Shown piece after piece: positions 63,809 to 64,000 of a stretch of DNA of 64,000 nucleotides. The position numbers and the translations under genes were made by a program. Numbering within the stretch: position 1 is the first letter of the stretch; every line of letters starts with the position of its first letter. The stretch spans positions 231,366,467 through 231,430,466 of the forward strand of contig OX336388.2 of the NCBI GenBank assembly GCA_946902985.2, written 5' to 3'. The notes beneath the pieces were generated by a model. The model saw only the letters and a program-made list of their open reading frames with translations, was not told the DNA's origin and made no database searches. This DNA is from Meconema thalassinum (Eukaryota > Arthropoda > Insecta > Orthoptera > Tettigoniidae).

Positions 63809-64000
63809 TACCCATGAATGGGTAGTTCATATTTCTGCCACCGGTGCAAAGCTTCCATGGTGCGATACCACAGCCGGAGCTGTGAAGCGATTGCCGAAAA
63901 TTTTAACAAAAGTTCACATTTATAGTTTTGTTTTACGATTTAAATTTCTTCAGTGTAGCATTGATTTTCCTATCCATTATTTCCAAGTGTCATCTAACTA
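63809..64000. other. Unassigned right flank
   Basis: No feature recognised. Confidence 0.35.

Overview
This window looks like repeat-dense nuclear DNA from an animal, most likely an arthropod with a large genome. It is AT-rich. It carries mariner, Tigger/pogo, hAT, PIF/Harbinger and piggyBac-type DNA transposons, APE-type LINEs, many tRNA-derived SINEs, and an LTR element whose primer-binding site matches the 3' end of animal initiator tRNA-Met. An orthopteroid insect is my guess from the repeat mix, but the sequence alone does not prove it. I see no host protein-coding gene, no functional tRNA or rRNA gene, no CRISPR array and no bacterial operon. The only long open frame is a LINE polyprotein (about 11.1-14.3 kb, minus strand), which is open except for one in-frame stop.

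Layout. 0-1 kb: a retroposon (here called R-ATC) on the minus strand. 1.07-2.8 kb: a 'GATGTG' element containing a SINE and a second element with a tyrosine-recombinase-like remnant. 2.8-4 kb: LINE 3' remnants. 4.5-7.8 kb: several SINEs and another R-ATC copy. 7.8-9.4 kb: two defective mariner-type elements, each with about 190-bp inverted ends. 11.07-14.65 kb: the nearly intact LINE. 15.5-19.7 kb: a 154-bp palindrome, an R-ATC copy, a piggyBac-type MITE inside a SINE, a second recombinase-like element and a TIR element. 20.4-22.3 kb: a PIF/Harbinger element with a MADF-domain remnant, invaded by a SINE and a GATGTG element. 22.6-30.2 kb: further GATGTG copies, an element with GCGGAT repeats, LINE scraps and a large TIR element. 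30.2-37 kb: a complete R-ATC copy with target-site duplications (TSDs), a fold-back mariner split by a GATGTG element, and hAT remnants. 37-41.4 kb: SINE, R-ATC, LINE 3' end, a 26-bp satellite and a hAT-like MITE. 42.35-49.43 kb: a young non-coding LTR retrotransposon (LARD-like). 49.7-53 kb: Tigger, hAT MITE and Harbinger. 53.4-57.2 kb: LINE fragments and a mariner deletion derivative. 57.35-59.6 kb: two Tigger copies fused head to tail. 59.7-62.6 kb: a LINE split by a complete R-ATC copy. 63.2-63.8 kb: a mariner reduced to a perfect fold-back.

The elements mostly record invasion history. Several nestings can be read directly, because TSDs or uninterrupted paralogous copies (empty sites) lie in the same window. 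Four patterns stand out. (1) A very young LTR element has PBS, PPT and TSD but no coding capacity. (2) Four mariner-type elements have had one end replaced by an inverted copy of the other. (3) A small element carries a degenerate Crypton-like recombinase domain and a terminal hairpin. (4) A retroposon family hosts an internal 29-bp minisatellite. All family names are provisional, and all homology is judged by eye.
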